From contig DVKA01000278.1 of the NCBI GenBank assembly GCA_018716365.1, positions 1 through 14,725 on the forward strand: a stretch of DNA of 14,725 nucleotides, given 5' to 3'. Source of the stretch: Candidatus Caccocola faecipullorum. GTDB lineage: Bacteria; Synergistota; Synergistia; Synergistales; Synergistaceae. Made by a program: the position numbers and the translations under genes. The notes below the pieces were generated by a model. That model saw nothing but the letters and a program-made list of their open reading frames with translations, did not search any database and was not told the origin of the DNA. Shown here piece after piece: positions 14,368-14,725 of this stretch; the first letter of the stretch is position 1, and each line of letters begins with the position of its first letter.

Positions 14368-14725
14368 AAGGAACGCCCTCCTTGAGCACCGCGAAGGCAG
14401 CGTCCTGTATCATCGATACGGGAAGCCGCCTCTGCTCCATTATGCGAATCAGAGTGTCGAGCTCCGACGCGCGCATATAATCCCCTCTGCCGGCGAAGTC
14501 GCGCGCCCAGCCCTGCATTTCGAGAAAGAGTATCTCGGGGCTCGGCTTTCTGCCCGCGTCCATCCAGCGCGCCCATTCGCGGGCGTCGCGCGGAGCCGGG
14601 GCGGGCTTCGTCATTTCCTCCGGCAGATCTATGTGTACCGACCAGATGCGGCTCTTTATCGTCGGTATCAGATTATTTTCTTCCGATATAAAAAGGATGC
14701 AGCCGTGGACCGGCGGCTCCTCCGT
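14339..14725 (-). CDS. holB: DNA polymerase III delta-prime subunit, C-terminal part (cut by window edge)
   Basis: The frame is open to the window edge; the last 128 codons are present. The visible N-terminal part reads TEEPPVHGCILFISEENN and then LIPTIKSRIW, which matches the clamp-loader sensor pattern E-E-P-P...L-P-T-I-x-S-R-x, where the Ser-Arg pair reaches towards the neighbouring subunit's nucleotide. After about residue 35 the sequence enters the less conserved C-terminal helical domain, ending KILGGLW. Delta-prime is part of the clamp-loader pentamer that loads the beta clamp in replication. It overlaps the start of ricT by 29 nt, an order also known from Firmicutes. An ATG at 14614 would give a 91-residue protein, but it is inside this larger gene and is not the real start. 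Confidence 0.88.
   Translation of the reverse strand, partial: TEEPPVHGCILFISEENNLIPTIKSRIWSVHIDLPEEMTKPAPAPRDAREWARWMDAGRKPSPEILFLEMQGWARDFAGRGDYMRASELDTLIRIMEQRRLPVSMIQDAAFAVLKEGVPYEKILGGLW

Noticed and set aside
14339..14614. Separate 91-residue protein at the right edge
   Set aside because: The frame is open beyond its ATG to the window edge and carries the delta-prime clamp-loader pattern, so it is the end of holB.

Overview
The window is a GC-rich bacterial chromosome segment in which every supportable gene lies on the minus strand. It reads naturally from position 14725 down to 1. The gene families are a class II fructose-1,6-bisphosphatase, a RicT/PSP1 protein linked to holB, a DUF4416 protein between ftsY and purB, and a compact type IV pilus operon. 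Together they fit a Gram-negative (secretin-bearing) anaerobe, and I would guess Synergistota (Cloacibacillus/Synergistes-like). That placement is inference from gene content and style, not a database match.

Right block (about 14725 to 9164) is a housekeeping operon: holB (delta-prime clamp-loader subunit, cut by the window edge), ricT (PSP1 family), ftsY (signal recognition particle receptor, TTG start), a DUF4416 protein, purB (adenylosuccinate lyase) and glpX (fructose-1,6-bisphosphatase). Genes overlap or lie at most 45 nt apart. A clear rho-independent terminator follows glpX.

Middle (8680-9221) is the only long non-coding stretch and is more AT-rich than its surroundings. It holds the glpX terminator, two inverted repeats, a reading frame that begins like a PIN-domain (VapC-type) toxin and soon runs out, and a good sigma70-type promoter (perfect TATAAT, 17-nt spacer) for the next operon.

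Left block (8679 to 232) is a type IV pilus operon: pilM, pilN, pilO, a membrane-anchored PilP/GspC-like protein, a PilQ-type secretin, a PilB-type extension ATPase, a PilT-type retraction ATPase and two prepilin-like (minor pilin) proteins. Most junctions overlap by 1-34 nt, which suggests translational coupling. PilM/N/O/P-like form the inner-membrane alignment complex that links the cytoplasmic motors to the secretin, and the minor pilins would prime fibre assembly. The platform protein PilC, prepilin peptidase PilD and a recognisable major pilin are absent and must be encoded elsewhere.

Left edge (1-97): the first 32 codons of efp (translation elongation factor P), with its own extended -10 promoter and a 7-bp hairpin in its leader.

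I see no tRNA, rRNA, CRISPR array or insertion sequence. No wholly new system stands out. The most unusual points are the toxin relic between the operons, the PilM that has lost its canonical nucleotide-site aspartates, the GspC-like anchor on the PilP-position protein, and the prepilin with Ala at -1.
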